In this document: positions 1 to 7,321 of the stretch, piece after piece
Layout of the letters: the number at the start of each line of letters is the position of its first letter
How positions within the stretch are numbered: position 1 is the stretch's first letter
Assembly (NCBI GenBank): GCA_016928955.1
Contig: JAFGJV010000041.1
Coordinates: 1 to 35,787, forward strand
Length of the DNA stretch: 35,787 bases
Origin: Spirochaetales bacterium
GTDB lineage: Bacteria; Spirochaetota; Spirochaetia; Treponematales; UBA12059
Direction of reading: 5' to 3'
Translations under genes and position numbers: made by a program
Notes under the pieces: generated by a model
What the model was told of the DNA's origin: nothing
The model's database searches: none
What the model saw: only the letters and a program-made list of their open reading frames with translations

Positions 1-60
1 ACATCTGAGCAGTGGCTCAACGGCAAACGGTATCTACCGGCTGAACAGACCCAATCGTAA
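1..60 (+). CDS. possible C-terminal end of a transposase-like protein (partial)
   Basis: Frame 1 is open from the window edge to a TAA at 58-60 and reads ...SEQWLNGKRYLPAEQTQS. It is followed directly by a sequence resembling an IS terminus. The residues look like a genuine basic/aromatic protein tail and fit a DDE-type transposase end, but 19 residues cannot establish a family. I infer the transposase link only from the adjacent terminal-repeat-like sequence. It could equally be chance coding in the margin. Confidence 0.3.
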   Translation, partial: TSEQWLNGKRYLPAEQTQS

Positions 61-82
61 ATTTACAGAAAAGAGCTTGACC
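60..82 (-). mobile_element. IS-like terminal repeat, outer end facing right
   Basis: The reverse complement of this stretch reads GGTCAAGCTCTTTTCTGTAAATT. About 19 of 22 positions match, with one 1-nt gap, the sequence at the other edge of the window (GTAAAGTTCTTTCTGTAAATT, 35708-35728). Ends of this kind (GTnAAG..CTTTnTGTAAATT) recall IS256-like terminal inverted repeats. The family assignment is a guess. The element body would lie left of the window. Confidence 0.35.
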
Positions 83-90
83 AATCTTTT

Positions 91-350
91 CCTTACTATC
101 TACAAGCAATTTTCCTTACTATCTACGATGGCTATCCTTACTATCTAAGAGGACCATTCTTACTATCTACGAGGACTATCCTTACTATCTGCTGATCAAA
201 TCCTTACTATCCGCCGCTCAAATCTTTACTATATAGTCACCGTAGATAGACTATCTAATCTGCTAAAGATAGACTATGTAATCCGTAAAAGATAGACTAT
301 CTAATATGGAAAAGATAGACTATGTAATTCGTGAAATATAGACCATAAGC
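91..350. repeat. 12-copy iteron-like array, 22-23 bp period
   Basis: The core ACTATCTA starts at 95, 118, 140, 162, 184, 206, 228, 250, 273, 296, 319 and 342, the later copies degenerating. The spacings are 23, 22, 22, 22, 22, 22, 22, 23, 23, 23, 23. The first seven units share CCTTACTATCTAC (91-236). The last units share AAAGATAGACTATSTAATC (242-344), which contains the 13-bp palindrome AGATAGACTATCT. The period is two helical turns and is not a multiple of three, so the array is not coding. This is the geometry of protein-binding iterons: a plasmid-type replication origin, a partition centromere, or Tn7/Mu-type transposase sites. No Rep, Par or Tns gene is visible in the window. The region is clearly AT-richer than its neighbours, consistent with foreign DNA. 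Confidence 0.85.
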
Positions 351-430
351 CCTCCCTTGAACGTCTCTGGTTAGCTTTATCGTTTTTTACTTTAGCCCGT
401 GCGATACACCGACATGTCCCAACAGACGCG

Positions 431-568
431 CTCTGTGTCTCTGTAGTTAGCCTTTTGTAAGGGTCCGTTGGACACGGGGGGATACCCCGGGATTTCCACT
501 GGCGTTGTTCTCTGTGTATCTGTGGTTAGCTCTACAGTTCTGGTCCTTCGGACACGGGGGGATACCCC
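431..568 (+). repeat. two imperfect 58-bp direct repeats, each with two small hairpins
   Basis: Copies lie at 431-488 and 510-568. Both begin CTCTGTGTNTCTGTRGTTAGC and end GGACACGGGGGGATACCCC. Each holds a short stem GTCC-NNN-GGAC followed by a G-run/C-run stem around an ATA loop. A shorter third match, GTCTCTGGTTAGC, lies at 363-375. No coding frame is preserved between the copies. Function is unknown. The region 351-580 otherwise shows no recognisable gene. Confidence 0.6.
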
Positions 569-580
569 CCTGTACCCCCT

Positions 581-604
581 GCGCCGCTACGTGTCTCGCG
601 GCGC
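581..604 (+). other. hairpin with loop TACGTGTCTC
   Basis: GCGCCGC (581-587) pairs perfectly with GCGGCGC (598-604) around a 10-nt loop. The following hairpin at 606-635 has a different stem and a loop that matches 9 of 10 positions. Stem divergence with loop conservation points to selection on an RNA or single-stranded DNA structure. Confidence 0.6.
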
Positions 605-605
605 A

Positions 606-645
606 CCTGCGGTCCTACGAGTCTCGGACCGCAGGTTTTGACTTT
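606..645 (+). terminator. intrinsic-type terminator with loop TACGAGTCTC
   Basis: A perfect 10-bp stem (606-615 with 626-635) encloses a 10-nt loop and is followed by TTTTGACTTTTCC. It would end any rightward transcript coming from the repeat region. The first T-run overlaps the -35 box of the next promoter. Confidence 0.6.
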
Positions 646-665
646 TCCTGTCACCGCGCTATGCT
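638..665 (+). promoter_or_regulatory. sigma70-type promoter for the beta-barrel gene
   Basis: TTGACT (638-643), a 16-nt spacer and TATGCT (660-665) lie about 50 nt upstream of the ATG at 716. Confidence 0.45.
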
Positions 666-715
666 TCTGTCCGGGCATGCGCCTGGCGTTGCCTATTTCT
701 TTAGGGGAGGATTCA

Positions 716-1465
716 ATGAGAAAAGTGCTCGTGCTCGCAATTCTTGTCCTTGCCGCCGCGCCCGCGGCCTTGTTAGCCCAGGACGCCGACCTGTTCGACG
801 CCGGTTCCTGGGAGTTCGGCGGTAGCTTCATGTACACATACATGCCCACCCAGCCGATCTTTTCTGACCAGGTCAGCGAGCTGGACAAAAAGGACGGCTA
901 CCATTTTTTGGAGATCAACGGACGCGTCGGCATCTTTCCTGTTGATCGCCTTTCTATAAACATAAGCCCTGCTTTTACCTTGCTTTACCGTGAAAATTCC
1001 GAGCCTACCGGAGACGACAAAAGCACAACCGCCCTGATAGATATTGGAGCCGGCGCTATGTACTATATACCCCTAGGCGGTCCATCCGTTATGTCCGTGG
1101 GCGCTGGCTTTTCCGTGGGGTTTATGCCTGGCATAGATGGTCTGTCGGATGGCCTGGATGATCCGGATGACAGTTTTGCCATGAGTTTTTCTCTTGAGCC
1201 GCTGGTCTCATACTATCTGTTCGTCAGCGACCGGCTCGCGCCTTACGCGGAGCTTGGCTTCAGGCTGGGCTATATCTGGGAAATTCTGAATCAGGACGGC
1301 TCAGACGTAGCCTATCCTTCAGATTACTCTATTTTTGATGACGTGACAGGCCGCGTCCGCTTGACCATTGGACTGAAATATTTCCTGCTTCCTGGAAGCC
1401 GCTCCTACCAGGAGCAGGACTCTAGCGTATTCGACATCATCACTGACGGCCGACTGATCAACTGA
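716..1465 (+). CDS. exported outer-membrane beta-barrel-like protein
   Basis: The protein has 249 residues and is unassigned. The start ATG is chosen because AGGGGAGG (703-710) sits 5 nt upstream and the resulting N-terminus MRKVLVLAILVLAAAPAALLAQ is a clean signal peptide, with cleavage likely after LLA or LLAQ. The mature part alternates polar and hydrophobic residues with many aromatic-glycine strands (GGSFMYTYMP, GAGAMYYIPLGG, PYAELGFRLGYIW, LTIGLKYFLLP). That is typical of small outer-membrane barrels of the opacity-like type, which serve as porins or surface structural proteins. There is no catalytic motif. Codon use is noticeably less GC-biased than in the rest of the window, so recent acquisition with the left-edge DNA is possible. 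It is transcribed alone and converges on zupT. Confidence 0.7.
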   Translation: MRKVLVLAILVLAAAPAALLAQDADLFDAGSWEFGGSFMYTYMPTQPIFSDQVSELDKKDGYHFLEINGRVGIFPVDRLSINISPAFTLLYRENSEPTGDDKSTTALIDIGAGAMYYIPLGGPSVMSVGAGFSVGFMPGIDGLSDGLDDPDDSFAMSFSLEPLVSYYLFVSDRLAPYAELGFRLGYIWEILNQDGSDVAYPSDYSIFDDVTGRVRLTIGLKYFLLPGSRSYQEQDSSVFDIITDGRLIN

Positions 1466-1473
1466 ACATGGGT

Positions 1474-1504
1474 CGCGCCGGGGACCCGTGGGGACGCCGG
1501 CGCG
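1474..1504. terminator. stem-loop between convergent genes
   Basis: CGCGCCGG (1474-1481) pairs perfectly with CCGGCGCG (1497-1504) around a 15-nt loop, in the 49-bp gap between the beta-barrel gene and zupT. There is no U-tract on either strand, so efficient intrinsic termination is uncertain. Confidence 0.4.
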
Positions 1505-1514
1505 GCCTTGTCGC

Positions 1515-2354
1515 TTACATGAACAGGATCAGGCTCACGGCCATGACGGCCATGCCGGCAAAGAGGCCGCCTATGGCCAGGTGGTGCTCGCCGTATTCAC
1601 GGGCGGCTGGCAGGAGCTCGTCCACCGATATGTACACCATGATGCCAGCCACCGAGGCGAACAGCACGCCGAACACCACGTCGTTCACAAAGGGCTTGAG
1701 TATGGTGTAACCGATGAGCACGCCGGCGGGCTCCGCCAGGCCAGAGGCAAAGGAATACCAGAAAGCCTTGGCCCGCGAGTTGGTGGCGTAGAACACGGGC
1801 ACTGCCACGGATATGCCCTCAGGTATGTTGTGTATCGCGATGGCAAAGGCTATGGCCACGCCCAGGCTCGGTTCCTGGAGAGCCGCCAGGAAGGTGGCAA
1901 GGCCTTCCGGGAAATTATGAATGCCCACGGCCAGGGCCGTGAACATGCCCATGCGGAGAAGCCGCTTCTGGTCCTTGTGCCTGAGCGTGCCCGTGCCCGG
2001 CGGCACGGTCTCATGGGCTGCCACTTCTTCCTTGGTATGCGCCTCGTGAGGGTTGATGCTTTCCGGAATCAGCTTGTCAATGATGGCGATAACGGCCACG
2101 CCGCCAAAAAAACCGGCGACCGCTGCCCATGAGCCGCCACGCTCGCCAAAGGCTTCCATCAGGGGGATGCGGGCCTTCTGGAATATCTCCACCAGGGACA
2201 CATATATCATGACCCCGGCGGAGAAGCCCAGCGATATGGACAGAAAGCGCGCGGACGGCTTGCGCGTGGACAGGGCGATGACGCTGCCGATTCCCGTCGC
2301 CAGGCCGGCAAAAACCGTTAGCCCGAAGGCCGACAGCTCGTTGGCCGTGATCAT
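1515..2354 (-). CDS. zupT: ZIP-family metal transporter (ZupT-like)
   Basis: The protein has 279 residues and about eight membrane segments. It imports divalent metals (Zn, Fe, Mn) across the inner membrane. The family-defining transmembrane metal-site motifs are present, HNFPEG and HNIPEG (about residues 145 and 175), with a further conserved SLVEIF segment near the N-terminus and SVDELLPAA near the C-terminus. A His/Glu-containing cytoplasmic loop (PHEAHTKEEVAAHE) precedes the motifs. The start ATG has AAGGG about 8 nt upstream. It begins only 12 bp after the stop of the second nucleoside permease gene, so it is probably the last gene of that operon. A metal importer is an unusual partner for a nucleoside transporter. 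Confidence 0.88.
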   Translation of the reverse strand: MITANELSAFGLTVFAGLATGIGSVIALSTRKPSARFLSISLGFSAGVMIYVSLVEIFQKARIPLMEAFGERGGSWAAVAGFFGGVAVIAIIDKLIPESINPHEAHTKEEVAAHETVPPGTGTLRHKDQKRLLRMGMFTALAVGIHNFPEGLATFLAALQEPSLGVAIAFAIAIHNIPEGISVAVPVFYATNSRAKAFWYSFASGLAEPAGVLIGYTILKPFVNDVVFGVLFASVAGIMVYISVDELLPAAREYGEHHLAIGGLFAGMAVMAVSLILFM

Positions 2355-2366
2355 CGCCCGTACCCT

Positions 2367-3317
2367 TTAGCGCTTGCCCTGGTCGTATATCTCGCCGGCT
2401 GCCTTGGGACCCACGGTCTTGCCCGCGAACATGATCAGGGCGACTATGGTCAGCACGTAGGGCAGGATATAGAAGGCCTCGTTGGGCAGCCACGCCAGGA
2501 AGGATATGTCCTTGGCGTAATACGACAGGGTCTGGGCAAAGCCGAAGAACATGCCCGCGCCCAGGACGCCCCAGGGGCTCCACTTGCCGAATATGAGCGA
2601 CGCCAGGGCTATGAAGCCCGTGCCGTGGATGCTGGTCACCGTGTACTGGATGTCCTGGGTCAGCACCATGGCCGAGCCGGCCAGGCCGGCAAGGGCGCCC
2701 GATATCATGACGCCAGCGTAGCGCATCTTGTACACGTTGATGCCCATGGACGCGGCCGCCTGCGGGTGCTCGCCGCAGGCTCGGAGCCTGAGGCCAAATG
2801 GCGTCTTGAACACCACGAACCAGGTACCCAGCACCAGGAGTATCATAACGAAGAACGTGGGATAGATGTCCTCAAAGAATATCTGCCCAAGCACGGGTAT
2901 GTCCCGCAGCCCTTCGATGCTCATTTTACGGAGGCCCGCGCTGAAGGTGCGCGTGCGCTGCTGGTTGAAGAATATCTGCGCCAGGTACACGGTCAGGCCG
3001 GTGGCCAGGATATTGAGCGCCGTGCCCGACACCACCTGGTCGGCCTTGAAGTTTATGCTGGCCACGGCGTGCAGGAGCGAGAACAGCACGCCCGCCGCCA
3101 TGCCCACAAAGAGGCCAATCCACGGCGCCATGCCGGGCATGACCGGCTCAAGCACCACGGTCAGCGCGGCGCCGGCAAAACCGCCAACCATCATGATGCC
3201 CTCAAGGGCAATGTTCACGATGCCCGAGCGCTCGCTGAAGAGCCCGCCGAGCGCAGCCATGATGATGGGCGCCGCGAACATGAACGAAATGGGGAGCATG
3301 TCCAAAATGATGCTCAT
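2367..3317 (-). CDS. ABC transporter permease, nucleoside/BMP type (second permease)
   Basis: The protein has 316 residues and is strongly hydrophobic, with about 8-9 membrane segments. It belongs to the branched-chain amino acid/ribose-type permease superfamily, in the subgroup paired with BMP-family receptors (compare NupQ/YufQ of Bacillus). Supporting features are the N-terminal LFSERSGIVNIALEGIMM segment and the cytoplasmic coupling loop around RACGEHPQAAASMGINVYKMRY, both hallmarks of this subgroup. The ATG overlaps the stop of the upstream permease by 4 bp (ATGA), so translational coupling is likely. It would form a heterodimeric channel with that permease, powered by the ATPase at 4552-6072. 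Confidence 0.88.
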   Translation of the reverse strand: MSIILDMLPISFMFAAPIIMAALGGLFSERSGIVNIALEGIMMVGGFAGAALTVVLEPVMPGMAPWIGLFVGMAAGVLFSLLHAVASINFKADQVVSGTALNILATGLTVYLAQIFFNQQRTRTFSAGLRKMSIEGLRDIPVLGQIFFEDIYPTFFVMILLVLGTWFVVFKTPFGLRLRACGEHPQAAASMGINVYKMRYAGVMISGALAGLAGSAMVLTQDIQYTVTSIHGTGFIALASLIFGKWSPWGVLGAGMFFGFAQTLSYYAKDISFLAWLPNEAFYILPYVLTIVALIMFAGKTVGPKAAGEIYDQGKR

Positions 3318-4549
3318 ACGCCGACCTCCCCGGTGTCTCCGCTGGCAAGCGCGGCCAGCTTGTCAGCCTTCCTGCCGCGCAGCAGGTCAATGATGCGCTC
3401 TATGCCGAGCTTCATGGCGACAAAGTAGACGATGGACGCCTGGATGATGCCGCCTATTTCCTTGGGTATGCCCGCCGACTGCATGAGGGTGCCGGCTGCC
3501 TTGAGCATGCCGAACAAAAGGCCGGCCAAAAGTATGCCGGGGGCCTGGTTCATGCCCACCAGCGCCACGGCTATGCCGTCAAAGCCGTAGCCTTCCGCGG
3601 CCGGAAGCACGCGGCCAAAGTTGAACGTGCCCGTGGTGATGATGGCGCCGGCAAGGCCTGCAAAGGCGCCTGCAATGACCATAGACATGACCACGTTGCG
3701 CTCCACCTTGAGGCCGGCGTAGCGGGCTCCTTCCTTGTTGAAGCCCACGGCCCTGAGGCCGTAGCCAAAGCTTGTCTTCTCCACCACGAACCAGTACACC
3801 ACCACCGACAGGATCACGGGGATGATACCCCAGTTCAGGCGCGACCCGTTGGTGATCTCCGACAGCCAGGGGTCCTTGAGCAGGGCCGTAACCGGGAACT
3901 CGGCCGTCTTGACGCGGTCCGCGGACCCCAGCACGTTCAGTATGGCCCAGTTGTTTATATGCAGGGCCGTGTAGTTGAGCATGATGGTGACGACTACTTC
4001 GTGCACGTTGAAGCGGGCCTTGAGCCAGCCGGGTATCGCGCCCCACAGGGCACCGGCTCCCGCGCCTGCCAGCAGCACCAGCGGCACGTGGATGACGGCG
4101 GGCGCTTTGACCGCGAGCGCCACCACGGTTGACGCCAGGGCGCCGACCATCAGCTGACCTTCCGCGCCAATGTTGAACAGGCCCGTTCTGAAGGCAAAGC
4201 CCACGGACAGGCCGGTCAGGATGATGGGCATGGACTGCAGGATGAACTCGCCTATGTAGCGCGGGTTGAACGAACCGGAGGCCAGGTTCAGGCCGGTCAC
4301 GCCTTGGATCATCGCCCTGAACATGATGAAGGGATTCTTCCCCGTGATCACGATGATGATGGCGCCAAGGACAAAGCCCAGGCCAACCGCCACCAGGGGA
4401 ACCAGGAACTTGCCTGTCTTCTTGGCCACGGGCAACTGCTCCGCCGCCACCGGATGGTCTCCGGCGCCCGCGTCGGACATGATGGCGTTCCGCGCGGTAT
4501 CGTCGCCCGGCAGGCTCTCCACGCCAGTCTTCTTCTTGCGTTCGGCCAT
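3314..4549 (-). CDS. ABC transporter permease, nucleoside/BMP type (first permease)
   Basis: The protein has 411 residues. A hydrophilic N-terminus of about 45 residues, rich in Lys, Asp and Ala, precedes the membrane domain and is longer than usual. About nine membrane segments follow. The LFNIGAEGQLMVGA segment and the coupling loop GLRAVGFNKEGARYAGLKVERNV are those of the NupP/YufP-type permease. The ATG at 4549 is preferred to a TTG at 4555: it lies 2 nt after the ATPase stop and a GGAAGG sequence is within reach. It is inferred to pair with the permease at 2367-3317 to import nucleosides delivered by the BMP lipoproteins. Confidence 0.88.
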   Translation of the reverse strand: MAERKKKTGVESLPGDDTARNAIMSDAGAGDHPVAAEQLPVAKKTGKFLVPLVAVGLGFVLGAIIIVITGKNPFIMFRAMIQGVTGLNLASGSFNPRYIGEFILQSMPIILTGLSVGFAFRTGLFNIGAEGQLMVGALASTVVALAVKAPAVIHVPLVLLAGAGAGALWGAIPGWLKARFNVHEVVVTIMLNYTALHINNWAILNVLGSADRVKTAEFPVTALLKDPWLSEITNGSRLNWGIIPVILSVVVYWFVVEKTSFGYGLRAVGFNKEGARYAGLKVERNVVMSMVIAGAFAGLAGAIITTGTFNFGRVLPAAEGYGFDGIAVALVGMNQAPGILLAGLLFGMLKAAGTLMQSAGIPKEIGGIIQASIVYFVAMKLGIERIIDLLRGRKADKLAALASGDTGEVGV

Positions 4550-4551
4550 GG

Positions 4552-6072
4552 TCAACCGGCCTTCCTGACGGAACCGGACATCATGAGGCCCAGCTCGTTC
4601 TCGTTGGTATTCTTGGCGTCAACAACGCCAACAATCTCGCCGCCGTATATCACGGCTATGCGGTCCGACACGTCCAGTATCTCGTCCAGCTCCAGGGACG
4701 CCAGCAGTATGGCCTTGCCCTTGTCGCGCTCGGCCACCAGTCGCTTGTGTATGTACTCTATGGCGCCCACGTCCAGGCCGCGGGTCGGCTGGGCCACCAC
4801 GAAGGCGTCCGGAGAACGGTCTATCTCCCGCGCCACGATGGCCTTCTGCTGGTTGCCGCCGGACATGGAGCGCGCAGGCGTGGCCGCGCCCTGGCCCGAG
4901 CGCACGTCGAACTCGTCTATCAGGCGGTCGGCGTTTTTCTTGATGGCCTCAAAGTCCAGGATGCCGTAGCGCGAGTACGGGGGTTTTCCGTAGGTATGGA
5001 TGACCAGGTTCTCGTCAAGGCGGAAATCCAGGATAAGGCCGTGGCGGTGCCGGTCCTCTGGGATATGGCCCAGGCCCCTGTCCAGGCGCTGGCGCACGGG
5101 CAGTTTGGTTATGTCCGTGCCGCGTATGGACACCGTGCCGGATTCTATGGGCGCAAGGCCGGTGAGCGCCTGTATCAGTTCCGTCTGGCCGTTGCCGTCT
5201 ATGCCGCACAGGCCCAGTATCTCGCCCTCGCGCACGTCCAGGGACAGGTTCTTGACCCCCATGAGGCCCTTGGCGTTCTTCACGCACAGGTCCTTGATGG
5301 ACAGGACCACGTCGCCCGGTTTTGCCGGTCCCTTGTCCACCTTGAAGTTGACCTCGCGGCCGACCATCATCTCGGCCATCTTGGCCTCGCTGGTGTCCGC
5401 CACGGGTACGGTCCCTATGAGCCTTCCGCGGCGGAGCACGGTGCAGGTGTCCGCCACTTCCTTGATTTCCTTGAGCTTGTGCGTGATGAGGAGTATGGTC
5501 TTGCCCTCGTTCACCAGGCGCCGCATGATGTCCATGAGCTCCCGGATTTCCTGGGGCGTGAGCACGGCGGTCGGCTCGTCAAAGATCAGGATTTCAGCGT
5601 CGCGGTAGAGCATCTTGAGGATCTCCACGCGCTGCTGCATGCCCACCGTGATGTCCTCTATCTTAGCGTTTGGGTCGACGTCCAGGCCGTACAGCTTTGA
5701 CAGCTGTGCCACCTTGGACCCGGCCATGGCCAGGTCCAGAAGGGGGCCGCGGGTCGGCTCCAATCCCAGGACTATGTTCTCAGTCACGGTAAAATTGTGG
5801 ACCAGCTTGAAATGCTGGTGGACCATGCCTATGCCCAGCGCGTTGGCCACGTTGGGATCGTGGACGGTAACAGCCTCACCGCGCACGCGGATGGTGCCGC
5901 CGTCCGGCTGGTACAGTCCGAAAAGGATGCTCATCAGCGTGGACTTGCCCGCGCCGTTCTCGCCAAGCAGGGCATGGATTGAGCCCTTTTCCACTTGGAG
6001 GGTCACCGCGTCGTTGGCGCGGATGCCAGGAAAGTCCTTGGTGATGTCGAGCATCTCGATGATATACGCCAT
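4552..6072 (-). CDS. ABC transporter ATPase, nucleoside/sugar type with two ATPase domains
   Basis: The protein has 506 residues. Two nucleotide-binding domains lie in tandem, as in ribose/galactose (RbsA, MglA) and nucleoside (NupO) ATPases. Domain 1 has a normal Walker A (GENGAGKST), a degenerate signature (VGMQQRVEI) and Walker B ILIFDEPTAVLTP. Domain 2 has the degenerate Walker A GIDGNGQTE, an intact signature MSGGNQQK and VVAQPTRGLDV. Such asymmetry is standard for this family. The start MAYIIEML at 6072 is preferred over an ATG at 6087 because GGGGG lies about 7 nt upstream, while the upstream ATG has no ribosome site. It is first of the ATPase-permease-permease-zupT operon and has its own promoter. 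Confidence 0.92.
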   Translation of the reverse strand: MAYIIEMLDITKDFPGIRANDAVTLQVEKGSIHALLGENGAGKSTLMSILFGLYQPDGGTIRVRGEAVTVHDPNVANALGIGMVHQHFKLVHNFTVTENIVLGLEPTRGPLLDLAMAGSKVAQLSKLYGLDVDPNAKIEDITVGMQQRVEILKMLYRDAEILIFDEPTAVLTPQEIRELMDIMRRLVNEGKTILLITHKLKEIKEVADTCTVLRRGRLIGTVPVADTSEAKMAEMMVGREVNFKVDKGPAKPGDVVLSIKDLCVKNAKGLMGVKNLSLDVREGEILGLCGIDGNGQTELIQALTGLAPIESGTVSIRGTDITKLPVRQRLDRGLGHIPEDRHRHGLILDFRLDENLVIHTYGKPPYSRYGILDFEAIKKNADRLIDEFDVRSGQGAATPARSMSGGNQQKAIVAREIDRSPDAFVVAQPTRGLDVGAIEYIHKRLVAERDKGKAILLASLELDEILDVSDRIAVIYGGEIVGVVDAKNTNENELGLMMSGSVRKAG

Positions 6073-6140
6073 CTCGAGCCCCCACATGAAAGTTGTACGT
6101 ATGATGCAAGCCGTTCCGGGCGCTAACGCCGCGAGCGGGA

Positions 6141-6169
6141 AGTATACAAGATTACACCGAAACGATAAA
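6141..6169 (-). promoter_or_regulatory. promoter of the ABC ATPase operon
   Basis: On the minus strand the -35 TTTATC (6164-6169), a 17-nt spacer and the -10 TATACT (6141-6146) give a start near 6134 and a leader of about 60 nt. Confidence 0.5.
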
Positions 6170-6232
6170 TAATGGAAGATGCCGAATGTGCCGAGCCAGC
6201 GGTTCTGCGCCTGTTTTTACCTTCCGGAGATA

Positions 6233-6263
6233 CGAAGGGCCGCCCCATTGAGGCGGCCCTTCG
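6233..6263 (-). terminator. strong hairpin after the BMP lipoprotein gene
   Basis: A perfect 12-bp stem (6233-6244 with 6252-6263) encloses a 7-nt loop, 18 nt past the stop codon of the receptor gene. No U-tract follows on the minus strand. It may attenuate or stabilise the mRNA, giving high receptor and lower transporter levels, rather than terminate fully. Confidence 0.5.
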
Positions 6264-6280
6264 CGTTGTACCCAGCGTTC

Positions 6281-7321
6281 TTACTTGGCGGGGATTTCGG
6301 AAACGACCAGCTCGCCGGAGGCGATCTTCTGGGCGTACTCGTTGACCTGGCTGATGATGTCAGCGGACAGGTTGGGGTTGGAATCGGGGATGCCAACGCC
6401 GTTGTTCTTGAGGGAGAACACCATCACGGTGCCGCCGGGGAACTGGCCGTCCAGGGTCATCTGGGACACGGTCTCGGCAGCCACGTCGACGCGCTTCATC
6501 ATGGAGGTGAGCACGGCGGACTTGTCGCCATACTGACCGTCGGTGTACTGGTCCTTGTCAACGCCGATGGCCCAGCGGATGTCGCCCTTCTCGGAGCGTT
6601 CCTTGGCCTCTTTGATCATGCCGTTGCCGGTGCCGCCAGCGGCGTGGAAGATGATGTAGGCGCCGGCCTTGTACTGCTTCTGAGCCAGGGCCTGTCCCTT
6701 GTCGGGAGCGCCGAAATCGCCGGCGTAGTCAACCAGGATGGTGGCTTCGGGGTACACGGCCTTGACGCCCTGCTCGAAACCGGCCTGGAACTTCTCGATG
6801 AGCGGGAACTGCATGCCGCCGAGGAAGCCGAGGACGGACTTGCCGTCGGCCTTGGCCTGGAGGCCGGCAGCCACGCCGACGAGGAAGGAACCTTCGTGCT
6901 CGGCAAAGGTGGCGCTGACCACGTTGGGCTTCTGGACCACGGTGTCAATGATCATGAACTTCTGCTCGGGGAAGCTGTCGGCGACCTCGCCCATGGCCAT
7001 CTCGAAAAGGAAGCCGGGGGCGATGATCAGGTCGAGCTTCTCATCGGCGAACGCGCTGAGGTTCGGAACGTAATCGGCCTCGGCGCCAGACTGCAGGTAC
7101 TTGTAATCGGTGCCCTGGACCAGGTTGTGGGCTCCACCGAAGCGGACAATGCCTTCCCAGGTGCCCTGGTTGAACGACTTGTCGTCAATACCACCGATAT
7201 CGGTCACAAGGCCGACCTTGAACTCGGGCTTCTCAACGACGGGGGTGGCGTCCTTCTTGGCGCAGCCGGTGAAAACAAGGGCTACGGCGAGGAGGGCAAC
7301 GAGGATTGTGCGGTACTTCAT
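6281..7321 (-). CDS. BMP-family nucleoside-binding lipoprotein (PnrA/TmpC-like)
   Basis: The protein has 346 residues. MKYRTILVALLAVALVFTGC is a lipoprotein signal with the lipidated Cys at about residue 20, so it is anchored outside the inner membrane. The mature protein matches the basic membrane protein family: VGLVTDIGGIDDKSFNQGTWEG at the start, LIIAPGFLFEMAMGEVADSFPEQKFMIID, FLVGVAAGLQAK, and the sugar/base pocket region HAAGGTGNGMI. Characterised members such as Treponema PnrA (TmpC) bind purine nucleosides. The start at 7321 is set by AAGGAGAG 7-8 nt upstream. It has a good promoter of its own and a terminator upstream, so it is expressed apart from the second receptor at 7454-8593. 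Substrate identity is inferred. Confidence 0.92.
   Translation of the reverse strand: MKYRTILVALLAVALVFTGCAKKDATPVVEKPEFKVGLVTDIGGIDDKSFNQGTWEGIVRFGGAHNLVQGTDYKYLQSGAEADYVPNLSAFADEKLDLIIAPGFLFEMAMGEVADSFPEQKFMIIDTVVQKPNVVSATFAEHEGSFLVGVAAGLQAKADGKSVLGFLGGMQFPLIEKFQAGFEQGVKAVYPEATILVDYAGDFGAPDKGQALAQKQYKAGAYIIFHAAGGTGNGMIKEAKERSEKGDIRWAIGVDKDQYTDGQYGDKSAVLTSMMKRVDVAAETVSQMTLDGQFPGGTVMVFSLKNNGVGIPDSNPNLSADIISQVNEYAQKIASGELVVSEIPAK

Noticed and set aside
91-350. CRISPR array
   Set aside because: The conserved part is only about 13-19 bp, the period is 22-23 bp, the intervening bases are 8-10 nt and partly conserved, and no cas gene is present.
431-570. Integron attC sites
   Set aside because: GTTAGC occurs, but the required RYYYAAC...GTTRRRY pairing with bulged imperfect arms is not found and there are no cassettes between copies.
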